Assembly (NCBI GenBank): GCA_022747635.1
Contig: JAKTNV010000003.1
Coordinates: 45,230,475 to 45,294,474, forward strand
Direction of reading: 5' to 3'
From: Hetaerina americana
Taxonomy: Eukaryota; Arthropoda; Insecta; Odonata; Calopterygidae
Length of the DNA stretch: 64,000 nucleotides
Shown here: positions 62,170-64,000 of the stretch, piece by piece
Position numbering within the stretch: the stretch's first letter is position 1
Layout: the number at the start of each line of letters is the position of its first letter
Notes under the pieces: model-generated
The model's input: only the letters and a program-made list of their open reading frames with translations
Told to the model about the DNA's origin: nothing
The model's database searches: none
Program-made: the position numbers and the translations under genes

Positions 62170-62618
62170 TCGCGGTGGGAAGTAAAAAATATAAGCAGGG
62201 CGGAGAGACAGGATTCCGGGGCAGGGAGCAAAAATAACCACGGGAACGGGACATATCCTCCGCCGGGTCTCAAATCAGAGAGGGATTCCGTCCAGGGTTT
62301 TCTGGAGAACTTAATCCCACGTGCTGGCTGGCTTCCTCCCCCCACCGTCATTCACTCCCCCTCCCCCAGCCAACCACACCCCCCCTAATTGCGCACGCGC
62401 ACTCCCCTCGCCCACGGACCTAGACCGCAAAGATTGCGCGCGCCTTCCCGAGAGCACGCATGGCGCCGGGGCGCCCGAGCGGACCACGGCCGTGGCGGCC
62501 TCCCGTGCCGAGATGGATGCGCGCGTATTTATCTCCCCTCGGCGGTGCGGGTCCGCGCTTTCAAGTGGGCGTTGCGACGGGCAACTCGGGATAGACAACC
62601 CCTCTCTCCCCGACTTTC

Positions 62619-62632
62619 GTTTCCATGGAGAC
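62619..62632. promoter_or_regulatory. RFX X-box motif 1
   Basis: GTTTCCATGGAGAC fits the X-box consensus RYYNYY-N(1-3)-RRNRAC at every position with a 2-nt spacer. RFX factors use such sites at ciliary and sensory-neuron genes in animals. Confidence 0.6.
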
Positions 62633-62647
62633 GGTCTCGCTGATGCC

Positions 62648-62661
62648 GTCTCCACGGAGAC
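62648..62661. promoter_or_regulatory. RFX X-box motif 2
   Basis: GTCTCCACGGAGAC also fits RYYNYY-N2-RRNRAC exactly and is an almost perfect palindrome. It starts 29 bp after the start of the first X-box. Confidence 0.6.
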
Positions 62662-62930
62662 CCAAAACCCTCCTCTCTCCCAACCCTCATCCAACGCATC
62701 ACCCTCCCGTCGCCACGGCTTCCCTCGCGATTTTATCTTTCTCCCTTCCCCGATTGGCTTTCGAACCCACCCGCCCGACCCTCACCCCCCACGAAATAAA
62801 CATCTGCGATAGCCTTCCCTCGCCGCCAGCTCTCCTCGTTGCTCCCCGCAAAGGCGGAAGCTTCGGCCCACCTCGTCCCCGAGCTTCGAACGCGTGAATA
62901 TATATGCATACCTGCATCAAAACATATCAA

Positions 62931-64000
62931 CTTGGCGCGAGTTTGCGGCGAGCAGAGCTGATACTAGGGCTCTTGCGGATGGGTGAGAGGATTGAAACAA
63001 GAGTTATAATTACCGTGGTTCAACCACGGTTATGATTCCACAATTGCCAGGACGGCTCCATGTTTCCGGGTCAAATTCAATTATGCAAATCAAATTTGGA
63101 CTGAGAAACCTATTGGAGTGGAGATTTGTTTTTTCCGCGGTCTAATGTTAAATGAGTACCAAAACTAGTACCACTTCCATGCTTTGAGAAAAATGTGAGC
63201 ATAAAGTAATGAAAAAAATGAAAAAAATTACCATTGATTGCATTAATCTCCATCTTAATCCTAAATCAAGAGTTTTCAACCGCGGTGTCACAAAACACCG
63301 AGATGAGTAGCGCCATTATGCTTTTCAAGTACATTTAGTACAAAAAGCGTTATAAACCTACAATTATAATATCCTTCATAATGTTTAACTGAAAATATAT
63401 ATTATGAACTATAAAATAGTATTTTAAGTTTTAAATATCATATTTATTAATTTATCATATCGAGAAAAATATAAAGCAATGGCAATATCTGTAATAATCC
63501 CAATACATTATTCGATCTAAATGAGACGCCATTATATGCAGCATGCCTTTACCCAAATCTGACACCAAGGTTACAGCAACTTGGCATGTGAAATTATGCA
63601 GATAGCAGTTGTCAACCGGGAAAGACGTGGTCCGGCACTTATCCAAGGAGACGGGGGAAACCAGAAAAAATACTCGCGATACATGCTCAAAACATTAAGA
63701 AATTGTGGTGTCACTAGGAAAAATGACCAGGTCCGGGTGGCATTACCGGAAAATGGTTGATGAACACTTTCCTAACCAAACCCGTTTTTGTACTACCGTT
63801 CTATTCAATATCTCCTTCGATATCTCAGGTTGGGGAGTGGTACAAGATTATCAAGTATAACTACGGCCACTACGGTAGAATGTGTCTACAAGGTAGAATA
63901 CAGTTTCCCCAAGAGCAGTTGCATGTCACATGAGTTTTCGGAAAGCGAACAAGAATGAAAGTTTGTAAACGCAACAAAAAAGGTGCAAATTTTAATATTT
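62931..64000. other. Non-coding right end of window
   Basis: AT-rich with no recognised gene. Contains the 19-bp palindrome at 63,011-63,029. Confidence 0.4.
63011..63029. repeat. 19-bp perfect palindrome around one central base
   Basis: ACCGTGGTT-C-AACCACGGT: 9-bp arms exactly complementary. The AACCACG half-sites resemble Runt-family recognition sequences, but this is only a resemblance. Confidence 0.6.

Larger units (their letters stand above)
62170..62930. promoter_or_regulatory. CpG island with paired X-boxes and NRF1-like site, candidate promoter
   Basis: The most promoter-like block of the window. TGCGCACGCGCA (NRF1-type) lies at 62,390-62,401, a TATTTAT at about 62,526-62,532, two RFX X-box palindromes at 62,619-62,632 and 62,648-62,661, and an inverted CCAAT (GATTGGC) at about 62,752. 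Frames in this block are Pro/Arg-rich composition artefacts. No exon could be identified, so the driven gene and direction are unknown. Confidence 0.5.

Noticed and set aside
62311..62930. Frames of 127 and 163 codons in the 62 kb island
   Set aside because: They arise on both strands from GC-rich DNA without motifs, so a promoter island is the better reading.
1..64000. CRISPR array, prophage or bacterial operon
   Set aside because: No regularly spaced direct repeats and no prokaryotic gene organisation; introns and animal transposons show eukaryotic nuclear DNA.

Overview
This looks like nuclear DNA of an arthropod, most likely an insect. It is AT-rich, with exons joined by consensus GT-AG introns, and one conserved animal gene is spread over about 20 kb. 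Around it lie several insect-type transposon families (mariner, RTE-like and L2/CR1-like non-LTR elements, tRNA-derived SINEs) and long TA microsatellites. I see no prokaryotic features, CRISPR array, rRNA or convincing functional tRNA gene. I cannot name the species.

Left third (1-20,600, minus strand). One gene dominates: the orthologue of the SNF2-family ATPase RAD54L2/ARIP4. I followed ten coding exons from the start codon at 20,591 to about 724. Together they give about 1,471 residues: an acidic N-terminus, a basic NLS region and coiled coil, a SUMO-interaction-like segment, the complete first helicase lobe (Walker A GLGKT, DEGH box, conserved block III region), and then an exon of about 1.66 kb coding His-rich and Ser/Tyr/Gly-rich low-complexity sequence. 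The second helicase lobe is not in the window and should lie beyond the left edge. An excellent splice acceptor sits 2 nt before the ATG, so at least one 5' exon lies further right. The introns carry a decayed mariner (about 4.3-5.5 kb) and a decayed RTE-like retrotransposon (about 12.05-14.5 kb).

Middle and right (20,600-64,000). I see no convincing host coding exon here. The stretch could be the first intron and/or upstream intergenic DNA of the RAD54L2 gene. It holds a young 5'-truncated L2/CR1-like element with an open reading frame (28.2-31.1 kb), three SINE-like units, a TA-repeat cluster enclosing a perfect 76-bp-arm inverted repeat (38.0 kb), an internally deleted mariner (43.7-44.65 kb), an imperfect hairpin (46.1 kb), RTE and L2/CR1 relics (48.8-49.7, 53.3-54.7 and 57.1-57.8 kb), a tentative cytochrome P450-like fragment (54.9 kb), and an almost intact mariner with perfect 27-bp terminal repeats sitting inside a TA microsatellite (57.95-59.27 kb).

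Four GC- and CpG-rich blocks (about 39.1-40.3, 50.5-51.2, 60.5-61.1 and 62.2-62.9 kb) look like promoter islands. The last carries two RFX X-box palindromes 15 bp apart and an NRF1-like site. I cannot assign any island to a gene from sequence alone.

The most notable points are the very long prion-like insertion between the two helicase lobes of RAD54L2, the perfect palindrome in TA repeats, the paired X-boxes, and the recently active mariner and L2/CR1 copies.
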